Below are positions 47,176 through 55,549 of a stretch of 64,000 bases of DNA, one piece after another. The notes under the pieces were generated by a model that saw only the letters and a program-made list of their open reading frames with translations, had not been told where the DNA came from and made no database searches. Origin of the DNA: Clostridium massiliamazoniense (lineage in GTDB: Bacteria > Bacillota > Clostridia > Clostridiales > Clostridiaceae); NCBI RefSeq assembly GCF_001403635.1, contig NZ_LN879468.1, positions 434,001 to 498,000 of the forward strand, in the 5' to 3' direction. The position numbers and the translations under genes are program-made. Position 1 is the stretch's first letter. Each line of letters begins with the position of its first letter.

Positions 47176-47439
47176 ATGAAAGAAAATGTAATGGCTTTTA
47201 GAGATGAAGATGGAAACAAAGTGGAGTTTGAAGTTATAGCAGAAATTTATTTAGATGAAGATACTGAAAATGAAAAAAAATATATTTTATTATCTCCATT
47301 AGAAGCTGAAGATAAAGAAGAAGTTGACATGTTTATATTCAGAGTTGATAAAAGTGAAAATGGTGAAGAATATAATTTAGTAGAAAATGATGAAGAATTC
47401 AATAAAGTAAAGAAAAAATATAAAGAATTAGCATATTAA
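47176..47439 (+). CDS. DUF1292 family protein (YrzB-like)
   Basis: 87 residues, acidic, beta-rich: [20 protein letters not shown], then [25 protein letters not shown] and [16 protein letters not shown]. The pattern is that of DUF1292, a widespread Firmicute family of unknown function, usually near the alaS/ruvX locus. Here it follows helD instead. I place the start at ATG 47176, since AAAGAAAGG suits it better than the GTG at 47164. Confidence 0.85.
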   Translation: MKENVMAFRDEDGNKVEFEVIAEIYLDEDTENEKKYILLSPLEAEDKEEVDMFIFRVDKSENGEEYNLVENDEEFNKVKKKYKELAY

Positions 47440-47454
47440 TAAATAGGTGATAAA

Positions 47455-47850
47455 ATGGAAAAACAATCAATTATAGAATTTTTAGAAGATAATAATTTAA
47501 CTGATATAGAGGAAGTTGAGATTGATGCTCAGGATGAAGTTATAGCAATTAAATTTTTCTATGATTTTGATAAAGATGAAATAAGTGCAGCAAAATCTTA
47601 TGCTAGCGAAGAAACAGATTATGATGAAAATGATACTCAATGGATAGCAACTGGTATAATTCCTTATTTAAATGATTTAGCTTACGATAATGTTTCAGAA
47701 ATAAATGAAGATTTAATGGAAGAATTTGAATTAATAGCTAAATTTAAAGCAGAGGATATAAGTACTAGTGATTATACATATCAAAAGTTTTATTTAATAT
47801 TAACAGAGGATGATTCTATAGATTTAGAAGATATTATAGATAATCTATAA
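47455..47850 (+). CDS. Uncharacterised very acidic protein, 131 residues
   Basis: Not recognised. AATAGGTG lies just before ATG, 15 bases after the DUF1292 gene, so the two are probably co-transcribed. The protein is strongly acidic (EDNNLTDIEEVEIDAQDEV; TDYDENDTQW; a tail of alternating Asp/Glu), with no Cys or membrane segment, and looks alpha/beta. The stop is followed within 20 bases by the 6S RNA promoter, so no room is left for a terminator of its own. Confidence 0.8.
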   Translation: MEKQSIIEFLEDNNLTDIEEVEIDAQDEVIAIKFFYDFDKDEISAAKSYASEETDYDENDTQWIATGIIPYLNDLAYDNVSEINEDLMEEFELIAKFKAEDISTSDYTYQKFYLILTEDDSIDLEDIIDNL

Positions 47851-47866
47851 AAATAAAATAGCTTTC

Positions 47867-47894
47867 TTGACAATTTATAATTATTTGTTATAAT
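47867..47894 (+). promoter_or_regulatory. Near-consensus promoter of 6S RNA
   Basis: TTGACA (47867-47872), 16 bases, TATAAT (47889-47894). Both hexamers are perfect. Predicted start of transcription is about 47901. Confidence 0.85.
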
Positions 47895-47900
47895 TAAATC

Positions 47901-48110
47901 ATGAAGTGAGTCCTAGAATGTACGCGAAGCTTATATATTCAACCTACATTTTGATATCGGGATTTGTAAAAACCTTAATGATACTATATTCCCATCCTAT
48001 AGGATTAATATGGCAGGAAAAAGTAGAGATTAAGGTGAACAGAACCCACCTGCGAGGAGCAGGTATGAATAAATAAGTGTGACGGCATTTCGGGAATTAA
48101 TTTAGAAATT
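47901..48110 (+). ncRNA. ssrS: 6S RNA
   Basis: No ORF here. The 5' segment TCCTAGAATGTACGCGAAGC (47911-47930) and the 3' segment ACGGCATTTCGGGA (48082-48095) form the closing stem. They resemble the E. coli 6S ends (GAGATGTTCGCAAGC and GCGGCATCTCGGA). Between them lies a long imperfect duplex with a central open region, the 6S shape that mimics an open promoter and traps sigma-A polymerase. Near-consensus promoter before it and a terminator after it. The ends given are estimates. Confidence 0.85.
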
Positions 48111-48111
48111 A

Positions 48112-48138
48112 AACTTTGCTTAGGCAAAGTTTTTTTTT
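48112..48138 (+). terminator. Rho-independent terminator of 6S RNA
   Basis: AAACTTTGC, loop TTAG, GCAAAGTTT, followed by TTTTTTT. It is 17 bases after the 6S closing stem. Confidence 0.9.
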
Positions 48139-48165
48139 GCTCTTAAATACTTTTAAAACAAATTA

Positions 48166-48194
48166 TTTACATTATTTTACTATTAAGTTATAAT
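48166..48194 (+). promoter_or_regulatory. Probable icd promoter
   Basis: TTTACA (48166-48171), 17 bases, TATAAT (48189-48194), 26 bases before the icd ATG. One mismatch at -35. Confidence 0.65.
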
Positions 48195-48220
48195 TAATTT
48201 AATTAAAGGGGGCAAAAAAA

Positions 48221-49432
48221 ATGAAAAAGATAGAAATGATTAATCCATTAGTTGAAATGAATGGGGATGAAATGACTAGAATCATTTGGGGATTAATAAA
48301 GGATGAATTAATAAATCCTTATATTAAATTAAAAACTGAATATTATGATTTAGGCTTAAAAAATAGAAATAAAACTGCTGATAAAGTGACTATAGAAGCA
48401 GCTAATGCAACTAAAAAATATGGAGTTGCTGTTAAATGTGCAACTATAACTCCAAATAAAGCTCGTTTAAATGAATATAATCTTGATGAACTTTGGAAAA
48501 GTCCAAATGCAACCATAAGAGCTATTTTAGATGGAACTGTATTTAGAAAGCCTATAGTAGTAAATAATATAAAGCCTTATGTGAAGGGATGGAATAAACC
48601 AATAACTATAGCTAGACATGCTTATGGAGATATATATAAATCAACAGAAATTAAATGTAATAAAGGTGATTCAGTATCTATATTGGTAGAAAATCAAAAT
48701 GGTGAAAAAGAAAAAAAAATAATTCATGAATTTTCTAATTCAGATGGAATAGTAATGGGAATGCATAATAGCAATAGCTCAATTGAAAGTTTTGCACATT
48801 CTTGTTTTAAATATGCCTTAGATTGTAAAGAAGATTTATGGTTTTCAGCAAAAGATACAATATCAAAAATATATGATCATGAATTTAAAGATATATTTGA
48901 TGATATATTTAATAATTATTATAAAGATCTTTTTATGGAGAATAACATAGAATATTTTTATACTTTGATAGATGATGCAGTAGCTAGAGTAATAAAATCA
49001 GAAGGTGGATTTATATGGGCATGTAAAAATTATGATGGAGATGTTATGTCCGATTTAATAGCAACAGCATTTGGATCTTTAGCAATGATGACTTCTGTAT
49101 TAGTGTCACCTAATGGATATTTTGAATATGAAGCAGCTCATGGAACTGTTCAAAGACATTATTATAAATATTTAAAGGGGGAGGAGACTTCCACAAATTC
49201 AGTAGCTACTATATTTGCATGGACCGGAGCTTTAAGGAAAAGAGGAGAATTAGATAATATTGATGAATTAATAACTTTTTCAAATAAATTAGAAAAGGCA
49301 ACTATTAATACTATAGAAAGTGGATTAGTAACAAAAGATTTAGCTTTATTATTAAAAGATAACTGTAAGCAAAGTTTAAATACAGAAGATTTTATTAAAG
49401 CTATAAGAAGACAATTAGAATTAATATTATAG
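48221..49432 (+). CDS. icd: NADP-dependent isocitrate dehydrogenase, eukaryote-like type
   Basis: Oxidises isocitrate to 2-oxoglutarate. 403 residues. NPLVEMNGDEMTRIIW, KCATITPNKARLNEYNL, SPNATIRAILDGTVFRKPI and GWNKPITIARHAYGDIY are of the homodimeric type II class common in eukaryotes, not the E. coli class. GTVQRHYYKYLKG keeps the Arg-His pair that recognises the 2'-phosphate of NADP. Strong GGGGG site. Not linked to citrate synthase or aconitase here; it probably supplies glutamate precursors. Confidence 0.93.
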   Translation: MKKIEMINPLVEMNGDEMTRIIWGLIKDELINPYIKLKTEYYDLGLKNRNKTADKVTIEAANATKKYGVAVKCATITPNKARLNEYNLDELWKSPNATIRAILDGTVFRKPIVVNNIKPYVKGWNKPITIARHAYGDIYKSTEIKCNKGDSVSILVENQNGEKEKKIIHEFSNSDGIVMGMHNSNSSIESFAHSCFKYALDCKEDLWFSAKDTISKIYDHEFKDIFDDIFNNYYKDLFMENNIEYFYTLIDDAVARVIKSEGGFIWACKNYDGDVMSDLIATAFGSLAMMTSVLVSPNGYFEYEAAHGTVQRHYYKYLKGEETSTNSVATIFAWTGALRKRGELDNIDELITFSNKLEKATINTIESGLVTKDLALLLKDNCKQSLNTEDFIKAIRRQLELIL

Positions 49433-49437
49433 AATAA

Positions 49438-49477
49438 AAAAATTAGATGGAAATTTTTCTCCATCTAATTTTTTTAT
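49438..49477. terminator. Bidirectional terminator between icd and a minus-strand gene
   Basis: AAATTAGATGGA (49440-49451) pairs with TCCATCTAATTT (49460-49471), with A and T runs on both flanks. It serves icd and the convergent gene ending at 49474. Confidence 0.88.
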
Positions 49478-50418
49478 TCTATTTTATCAATGATAAATTT
49501 ATTATTATTATCTTTTTTTAATGTTAAATTCCATTGAAGAAGTGAATTTTCGTCTTTATTTGATTTTGAAGATTTTCTAAATCTTAAGTGCCAATTCATT
49601 TCTGTAATATTTCCCTTAGTATCCCATTTTGAATCTCTAAAGAAAGCATCTTGAAATACATAATAAAAATTATCTTTATTTATAATATCAATATCATGAA
49701 TTGCTTTACTTGAAACATTTGAAGAAAATACATCTGGTAAATCATAAAGATTATAAGGTAGAGTTATTATATTAATAAAATTTTGAATTATTGAATAACT
49801 TTCTAGATAAATTTTTTCATAAGAAATATTTTTTAAATTATTATTTATTAACATATATTTTTCTATATTATTTTCTGTATTATCTAAAGAAAAAGAAATT
49901 ATTTTAGGAGTTTTATTATTATTTGAATCAAGTACTCCTAAAAAACTATTAGTAGAACAATAAACATCTTTAAAGTGATCTCCATTCCATTTAAATATAT
50001 GGTTTATTGGTACGTTATTTTCACTAGATTGTATTATTATTTCTGGAATTTTATTTCTAGATAAATCTAAAAAATTAATAGAAATAGGCCAAATTTCATT
50101 TGATACTCCTAAAGTATTTAGTGGTGATTTAACATCTAAAGAATAATTTTTATTATTAATATTGCAGGATATAATATATTGATTTTCTGACGAGGAAGTT
50201 ATGTATACAATATCTTTTTTATTATCTCCATTTAAATCAATAAGGAAGCTTTTTCCATCATTTGAAACAGAAGATGAAAATGTTAATATTGATTCATCTT
50301 TTGATTTAAGTAAGTATATTTTTCTAATGAAATAAAAAGAAATTAAAAAAAATACAATTATTAGATTAATTAAAAAAAATAGTAAAATCTTTTTTTTGTT
50401 AAATACTTTAAAAAACAT
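49474..50418 (-). CDS. Membrane-anchored protein with VCBS/FG-GAP-like motif
   Basis: Function not recognised. 314 residues. One N-terminal membrane segment (ILLFFLINLIIVFFLISFYF) behind KKK gives an N-in, outside-facing protein. Residues ~60-72 hold DLNGDNKKDIVYI, a Ca2+-binding-type loop as in FG-GAP/VCBS propeller repeats; DLSRNKIPEIIIQ and DSNNNKTPKIISF look like degenerate copies. A C-terminal domain with MNWHLRFRKSSKS and LLQWNLTLKK follows. It lacks a lipobox. Separated from perR by its own upstream region, on the same strand. Confidence 0.7.
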   Translation of the reverse strand: MFFKVFNKKKILLFFLINLIIVFFLISFYFIRKIYLLKSKDESILTFSSSVSNDGKSFLIDLNGDNKKDIVYITSSSENQYIISCNINNKNYSLDVKSPLNTLGVSNEIWPISINFLDLSRNKIPEIIIQSSENNVPINHIFKWNGDHFKDVYCSTNSFLGVLDSNNNKTPKIISFSLDNTENNIEKYMLINNNLKNISYEKIYLESYSIIQNFINIITLPYNLYDLPDVFSSNVSSKAIHDIDIINKDNFYYVFQDAFFRDSKWDTKGNITEMNWHLRFRKSSKSNKDENSLLQWNLTLKKDNNNKFIIDKIE

Positions 50419-50534
50419 TTCTTAAATCACCTCATAATAATTATATGTATAAATACATAATTAATTCATTTATCATGTGATTTAAAATAAAAAAGGTAAA
50501 TAGTATTATTAATACTATCAACCTTTAATGAGAA

Positions 50535-50951
50535 TTACATGTTTTCTTTACAGGTTTCACAGATTCCATAAAAATAACTTTGAGAATTTAAAATTTCAAA
50601 ATTAGATATATCAGAGGCTTTTTTATTTAAATCTTCAACATCTAATCCATATAAATCAACAACTTTTGAACAATGCAAACATTGGATATGTGAGTGATTA
50701 GATGTAGTAGCATCATATCTAAAATTACCTTCACCAAGATTAAGTTCTATTACTAAGTTAACTTCTACTAAAGTTTTTAATGTTTTATATACAGTTGCTA
50801 AACTCATTGTAGGGTATTCCTCTTGTAAAGCTTTATATATAACTTCAGCAGATGGATGTTCATTAGTATTTTTTAAATATTTATAAACAGCAATTCTTTG
50901 AGGAGTAAGCTTAAGCTTTTTCTCTTTAAAAATTCTTGTGATATTATCCAT
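50535..50951 (-). CDS. perR: PerR-type Fur family peroxide/metal regulator
   Basis: 138 residues. A winged helix (LKLTPQRIAVYKYLKN, MSLATVYKTLKTLVE) is followed by a metal-binding half with two CxxC pairs, CLHC and CETC, for structural zinc. The B. subtilis PerR regulatory ligands His37, Asp85, His91, His93 and Asp104 appear to have counterparts in EHPSAE, RYDA, NHSH and VVDL. Asp rather than Glu at the last one favours PerR over Fur. It has an inverted repeat inside its own promoter, so autorepression is likely. Good AGGAGAA site on the minus strand. Confidence 0.83.
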   Translation of the reverse strand: MDNITRIFKEKKLKLTPQRIAVYKYLKNTNEHPSAEVIYKALQEEYPTMSLATVYKTLKTLVEVNLVIELNLGEGNFRYDATTSNHSHIQCLHCSKVVDLYGLDVEDLNKKASDISNFEILNSQSYFYGICETCKENM

Positions 50952-50991
50952 ATTATTCTCCTTTTCTTAAATAATCTTTTTAATCTATTTT

Positions 50992-51020
50992 ATTTTATAA
51001 TAATGATTATTAACTGTCAA
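50992..51020 (-). promoter_or_regulatory. perR promoter with operator in the spacer
   Basis: On the minus strand TTGACA (51015-51020), 17 bases, TAAAAT (50992-50997). The 17-base spacer holds the inverted repeat 50998-51012. Confidence 0.75.
50998..51012. promoter_or_regulatory. Per/Fur-type box, 7-1-7 inverted repeat
   Basis: TAATAATGATTATTA is a perfect 7-1-7 inverted repeat, close to the Per box TTATAATNATTATAA and the Fur box TGATAATNATTATCA. Its place between -35 and -10 predicts that the bound regulator blocks RNA polymerase. Confidence 0.72.
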
Positions 51021-51195
51021 TTATTATTAAATGAAAAATAAGTTAATATTAATTAAATAAAATATTTAGTTAAATTTTAACAAATATTTTTAATTAATTG
51101 TTTATAAATATATATTTAGTAAAAATTTCTTTTATTTTTAAAAAAATTACAATATAATATCATTAAAGATAACTTTATAGGAGGGAGTGGTCAAT

Positions 51196-51360
51196 ATGGA
51201 AAAATGCCCTTTTTGGTCTAGTGGAGATAATATATTTATGTGTAACAAGGAATGTCCTATAGACAAGATTGATGGGTTATGTTGCTTTCAAATACTATTT
51301 AATAATGATTCTATAGAACATATAAATGAATTAGAAGAACTTGAGTATATAATTAATTAA
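51196..51360 (+). CDS. Cysteine-rich micro-protein, 54 residues
   Basis: ORF behind AGGAGGGAG with good spacing. It has six Cys: EKCPFW, then CNKECP and GLCCFQ, spaced like a small metal or Fe-S binding site or a disulfide knot. The C-terminal half is acidic (IEHINELEELEYI). No signal peptide. It ends 18 bases before the nadA start with no terminator, so the two are probably co-transcribed. NadA is a 4Fe-4S enzyme, which makes a cluster-related link possible, but that is a guess. No family recognised. Confidence 0.65.
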   Translation: MEKCPFWSSGDNIFMCNKECPIDKIDGLCCFQILFNNDSIEHINELEELEYIIN

Positions 51361-51378
51361 AATTTTTTGGGGGTTATT

Positions 51379-52272
51379 TTGAATATTTATAATGAGATTT
51401 TAAATTTAAAAGATAAGAAAAATGCGCTTATATTAGCACATTATTATCAAAATAAGGAAATTCAAGATATAGCAGATTATGTCGGGGACTCATATTATTT
51501 ATCTCGAATTAGCAAAGAAAGTAAGAATAAACTTATTGTTTTTTGTGGCGTAGATTTTATGGGTGAAAGCGCTAAAATATTATCACCAACTAAAAAGGTA
51601 TTGTTAGCTAATAGAGAGGCAACTTGTCCTATGGCAAATATGTTAAATATAAATGAAATATTAAAGTTAAAAGAAGATTATAAAGATGTTGCTGTAGTTA
51701 CTTATATTAATTCATCTTTAGAGCTGAAAACTATATCAGATGTCATAGTTACATCTTCAAATGCAGAGACTATAATAAGAAAATTACCAGAGAAAAATAT
51801 TATATTTATACCTGATAGAAATTTAGGATCATATTTAGCAGAAAAAATAAGTGATAAAAATTTCATACTACTAGATGGGTATTGCCCAATTCATGAACAT
51901 ATAGACATAAATGAGGTCAAATCTATAAAGTCAAAATTTAATAATATAAAAATAGTTTGTCATCCTGAATGTAACAAAAAGATAAGGGATTTATCAGAAT
52001 TTATAGGAAGTACAAGTGAAATAATAAGCTACGTAAATGATTTAAAGAAAAATGAAATATTAGTATTAACCGAAAATGGTGTTAATAAAAGTTTTACTGA
52101 TAAAAATTATTATCACAAATTAAAGAAAGATATAGTTTGTGCTGATATGAAAAAAACTACTTTGGAGGATGTGCGAGATACTTTATTATTTGAAAAAAAT
52201 GAAGTTGAAATAGATAATGATTTGGTAAAAAAATCTAGAAAACCATTAATAAGAATGCATGAATTGGCTTAG
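51379..52272 (+). CDS. nadA: Quinolinate synthase (TTG start)
   Basis: Condenses iminoaspartate with dihydroxyacetone phosphate in NAD synthesis, using a 4Fe-4S cluster. 297 residues of the short three-domain type: LAHYYQNKEIQDIADYVGDS, FCGVDFMGESAKIL, CHPECNKKIRDLSEFIGST and CADMKKTTLEDV, whose Cys residues supply the three cluster ligands. GGGGG at 51369 sits five bases before TTG 51379; the earlier TTG 51367 overlaps it. nadB and nadC are not next to it, which is unusual. Confidence 0.93.
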   Translation: MNIYNEILNLKDKKNALILAHYYQNKEIQDIADYVGDSYYLSRISKESKNKLIVFCGVDFMGESAKILSPTKKVLLANREATCPMANMLNINEILKLKEDYKDVAVVTYINSSLELKTISDVIVTSSNAETIIRKLPEKNIIFIPDRNLGSYLAEKISDKNFILLDGYCPIHEHIDINEVKSIKSKFNNIKIVCHPECNKKIRDLSEFIGSTSEIISYVNDLKKNEILVLTENGVNKSFTDKNYYHKLKKDIVCADMKKTTLEDVRDTLLFEKNEVEIDNDLVKKSRKPLIRMHELA

Positions 52273-52368
52273 TTATTATAAAGCGTTATATTTTGATAAT
52301 ATTTTATTTAACTTGAGAGATTTGTATTCCAATAACATATTATATTTAATTAAAGGGTGTGAATATAT

Positions 52369-53916
52369 TTGTGTAAAAAGAAAGCTATAGCTTTAATGCT
52401 TTTATCTGCTGTTGGAGTAACTAATAGTTCAATGATGACTTTAGAAACTCATGCAGATGAAAATAATGATGAATTAAAAAATGAAAAAACTAACGAAGAA
52501 AATAAGTTCAAAGCATTGACTGATGAAGAAAAAGATAAGTTAGATATAGATATAAAGGAAATTCAAATTTTCGATGAAATGAAAGTAGAATCAGAACAAT
52601 TAGAAGAAGAGGTAGAAATTAAAAAAAATGAAGTTCAGGAAGATACAGCAAAAGTTAAAGAAGAGAAAGAAAATGAATTAAGTGTGAGGAGTTCTTTAGT
52701 TGGGAAAGTAATAAATGTGTCATCTAACTTAAGAATAAGGGCAAGTTCAAGTACTAGCTCACAAGTAAAAGGAACATTAAAAAATGGTGAAACTTTTAAT
52801 ATTGAGAGTAAAGAAAATTCTTGGTACAAAATAAATCACAAAGGAATTACAGGATATGTTCATAGTGATTATGTAACTATAGTAAATGGAAATAATAACA
52901 ACAATAGTAGTCCTAATAATACGGGTGGACAAGTTAGTAACAATACAAATGGACAAATTGGTCAAGTTTTTAATGTTAGCAGCAGTTTAAGAATAAGAGC
53001 TGAAGCTAATACTACTTCAACTATACTTGGTTATTTAAAACCTAATGAAAAAGTTAACATAATTTCCGAAAGTAATGGATGGTACAAAATAAGCGTTGGG
53101 TCTATTAAAGGATATGTTTCAGCAAGTTATATAAAAAAAATATCAGGTAATAGTACTCAAGAACTATCAAAGCCAAATGATAATAATTCTAATAACAGTT
53201 CAAATAATGAAAGTGGATTAATATTATTTAAAGAATATAAAGATGCTAAATTAAAAAATGTTTCTACTAATTTAAGGGTTAGAAGTAAACCATCAACTAA
53301 TAGTACTGTGCTAACTTACTTACTTCCAAGCGATACTTTTAAAGTAGAGGGGGAAAATGGTAGTTGGTATTATATAAATATCAACGGGAAAAAGGGTTAT
53401 GCTCATAAAGATTATGTTAGATTATTAGAAAGTAATTCTAATAGTGGAAGTGGAAGTAGTTCTAATAATGAGGTAAGTAAAACCTATGGAGCGTTACTAA
53501 GTGTAATGAAAAGTCAAATAGGTTCTCCTTATATTTTTGGGGGTGCTGGTGAAACAATAACAAGATCATTACTAAATAACTTAAAATCTCAATACCCTAC
53601 AATGAATTATAGTTTGGATTCAAAATATATAGATAATGGATATAAAGCTTTTGATTGTTCTGGACTTATGCAATGGTCATTCAAACAAATAGGTATTAAC
53701 ATAGGAAGATCCACTTATAGTCAAATAAATAATGGAATAGAAGTAAGTTTAAATAACATAAAAGAGGGAGATTTATTATTCTATTCAGATTTAAATCATG
53801 TAGGAATGTATGTAGGAAATGGTCAATGGTTAGAATCTCCAAGATCAGGAGAGTTTGTAAGGATTTCTAATGTTCCATGGAATAAGGTAGGAAGAGTAAG
53901 ACGTATATTAAAATAA
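52369..53916 (+). CDS. Secreted SH3b3-NlpC/P60 cell-wall endopeptidase (TTG start)
   Basis: 515 residues. Signal peptide at 1-29 (ALMLLSAVGVTNSS then a cut near THA). A charged coiled region (30-105) precedes three SH3b repeats (~110-170, ~200-260, ~290-350), each with the pattern NLRIRASSSTSS...WYKI...GYVHSDYV, separated by Asn/Ser linkers. The NlpC/P60 domain has Cys in FDCSGLMQWSFKQIG and His in LNHVGMYVGNGQ. Between GSPYIFGGAG and the Cys lies an unusual ~35-residue insert. It likely cuts peptidoglycan stem peptides. Start TTG 52369 follows AAAGGGTGTG. Confidence 0.9.
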   Translation: MCKKKAIALMLLSAVGVTNSSMMTLETHADENNDELKNEKTNEENKFKALTDEEKDKLDIDIKEIQIFDEMKVESEQLEEEVEIKKNEVQEDTAKVKEEKENELSVRSSLVGKVINVSSNLRIRASSSTSSQVKGTLKNGETFNIESKENSWYKINHKGITGYVHSDYVTIVNGNNNNNSSPNNTGGQVSNNTNGQIGQVFNVSSSLRIRAEANTTSTILGYLKPNEKVNIISESNGWYKISVGSIKGYVSASYIKKISGNSTQELSKPNDNNSNNSSNNESGLILFKEYKDAKLKNVSTNLRVRSKPSTNSTVLTYLLPSDTFKVEGENGSWYYININGKKGYAHKDYVRLLESNSNSGSGSSSNNEVSKTYGALLSVMKSQIGSPYIFGGAGETITRSLLNNLKSQYPTMNYSLDSKYIDNGYKAFDCSGLMQWSFKQIGINIGRSTYSQINNGIEVSLNNIKEGDLLFYSDLNHVGMYVGNGQWLESPRSGEFVRISNVPWNKVGRVRRILK

Positions 53917-53927
53917 TATATAGAAAT

Positions 53928-53964
53928 AAAAGCTGTATTTAGATACTTCGAATACAGCTTTTTA
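53928..53964 (+). terminator. Rho-independent terminator
   Basis: AAAGCTGTATT (53929-53939) pairs with AATACAGCTTT (53951-53961), followed by TTA. It starts 12 bases after the NlpC/P60 stop. Confidence 0.85.
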
Positions 53965-54082
53965 TATGCTATAAATTAGTTAATTCTATGTGGAGTATTT
54001 TTATGAAAAACAGTTGTATTTTTCAAAAAAGCATGCTAAGATATAATGAAAGTAAATAAATGGAAATAAGGAGCGGTTTTTT

Positions 54083-55546
54083 ATGAGGTATATTAGTACT
54101 AGAGGAATGGATATTGCAAACTCCTCTATGGAAGCAATAGTCAATGGAATAGCTAATGATTCTGGCTTATATGTTCCTGAGATTATTCCAAGATTAAGTG
54201 AACAGGAATTAGTTAGGTTTTCTAAATTAACTTATAATGATTTAGCATTAGAAATAATATCTAAATATTTTTTAGATTTAGGAAAAGAAAATATAGCACA
54301 AGCAATAAATAGGGCTTATAATGATAGATTTGAAGTTAAAATTGAAAATAATTTTTTAGAGTTGTATCATGGACCAACTCTTGCTTTTAAGGATGCTGCA
54401 TTACTTCTACTGCCTTACCTAATTAAATTATCTAAAGATAAGTTAAATATTAATAATAAAACAATAATATTAACTGCAACTTCTGGAGATACTGGTAAAG
54501 CAGCTTTAGAAGGATTTAAAAATATTGATGGAATAGATGTTATTGTTTTATATCCAAAAGATGGAGTAAGTGATATTCAAAAATATCAAATGATAACACA
54601 AGAAGGTAATAATTTAAAGGTAATAGCTATAGAAGGGAATTTTGATGATGCACAAAGTGCTGCTAAATCAATATTTTTAGATAAAAATATTGAGAAAATT
54701 TTAAAAGCTAATAAATTAAATATATCATCAGCTAATTCTATAAATATTGGTAGGCTGGTACCTCAAATAGTTTATTATTTTTATGCATATTTTGATAAAG
54801 TTAATAGTGGAAAACTTAGTTTAGGTGAGAAAATAAATATTTCTGTTCCTACAGGAAATTTTGGAAATATTTTAGCTGCTTATTATGCAAAAACTATGGG
54901 ACTTCCAATAAAAAAATTAATATGTGCATCCAATGTTAATAATGTTCTTACAGATTTTTTCAATACAGGAGTTTATGATATTAATAGGACATTTAAAATC
55001 ACGGAAACACCATCAATGGATATATTAATAAGTTCAAATTTAGAAAGATTATTATTTGAAATAAGTGATAGAGATTCTTTAAAGGTTAAGCAGTGTATGG
55101 AAAATTTGAAAAATGATTTTTCTTATAAAATTGATGAGGAAATGAAAAAAAAATTAAAAGGATTCTATGCTAATTATTCTACTGATGAAGAGGTAAAAAA
55201 AAGAATTAATGAGGTTTATAATAAGTATAATTATTTAATAGACACACATACAGCAGTAGCATATGATGTATACATGAAGTATGTAGAAGAATCGAAAGAT
55301 AATAGTGAATATATAATAGTATCTACAGCTTCACCATTTAAATTTATAAGAAGTATTTTAAATGCTTTAGGAACTTCTACTATAGGGAAAAGTGATTTTG
55401 AGTTAGTAAAAGATCTTTCAAAACAATATTCACTTACTATTCCAAATGGCATAAAAGATTTAAATAAAAAGGAAATAAAACACAATATAAACTGTGGTAA
55501 GGATGAAATAAAAGAACTTATTAGTACTTTACTTATGGAGGGATAG
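54083..55546 (+). CDS. thrC: Threonine synthase
   Basis: Converts phosphohomoserine to threonine with PLP. 487 residues, the long class: YISTRGM and SGLYVPEIIP at the start, PLP Lys in YHGPTLAFKDAALLLLP near residue 106, LTATSGDTGKAALEGF, SANSINIGRLVPQIVYYF and DTHTAVAYDVY. AAGGAGC site before ATG. Three bases before thrB, so coupled. Homoserine dehydrogenase (hom) is not in the window. No T-box or leader structure is apparent in the short upstream region. Confidence 0.95.
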   Translation: MRYISTRGMDIANSSMEAIVNGIANDSGLYVPEIIPRLSEQELVRFSKLTYNDLALEIISKYFLDLGKENIAQAINRAYNDRFEVKIENNFLELYHGPTLAFKDAALLLLPYLIKLSKDKLNINNKTIILTATSGDTGKAALEGFKNIDGIDVIVLYPKDGVSDIQKYQMITQEGNNLKVIAIEGNFDDAQSAAKSIFLDKNIEKILKANKLNISSANSINIGRLVPQIVYYFYAYFDKVNSGKLSLGEKINISVPTGNFGNILAAYYAKTMGLPIKKLICASNVNNVLTDFFNTGVYDINRTFKITETPSMDILISSNLERLLFEISDRDSLKVKQCMENLKNDFSYKIDEEMKKKLKGFYANYSTDEEVKKRINEVYNKYNYLIDTHTAVAYDVYMKYVEESKDNSEYIIVSTASPFKFIRSILNALGTSTIGKSDFELVKDLSKQYSLTIPNGIKDLNKKEIKHNINCGKDEIKELISTLLMEG

Positions 55547-55549
55547 AAG

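Noticed and set aside
47901-48110. tmRNA, SRP RNA or RNase P RNA for the structured RNA
   Set aside because: No tag ORF or CCA-type tRNA end, no SRP tetraloop domain and no RNase P core; the closing stem matches 6S RNA instead.
54014-54047. TTGTAT and TATAAT as thrC promoter
   Set aside because: Spacing of 22 bases is too long; the TATAAT may be real but no matching -35 is clear.
53965-54082. T-box or other amino-acid riboswitch before thrC
   Set aside because: The region is only about 120 bases with no specifier hairpin or T-box sequence.
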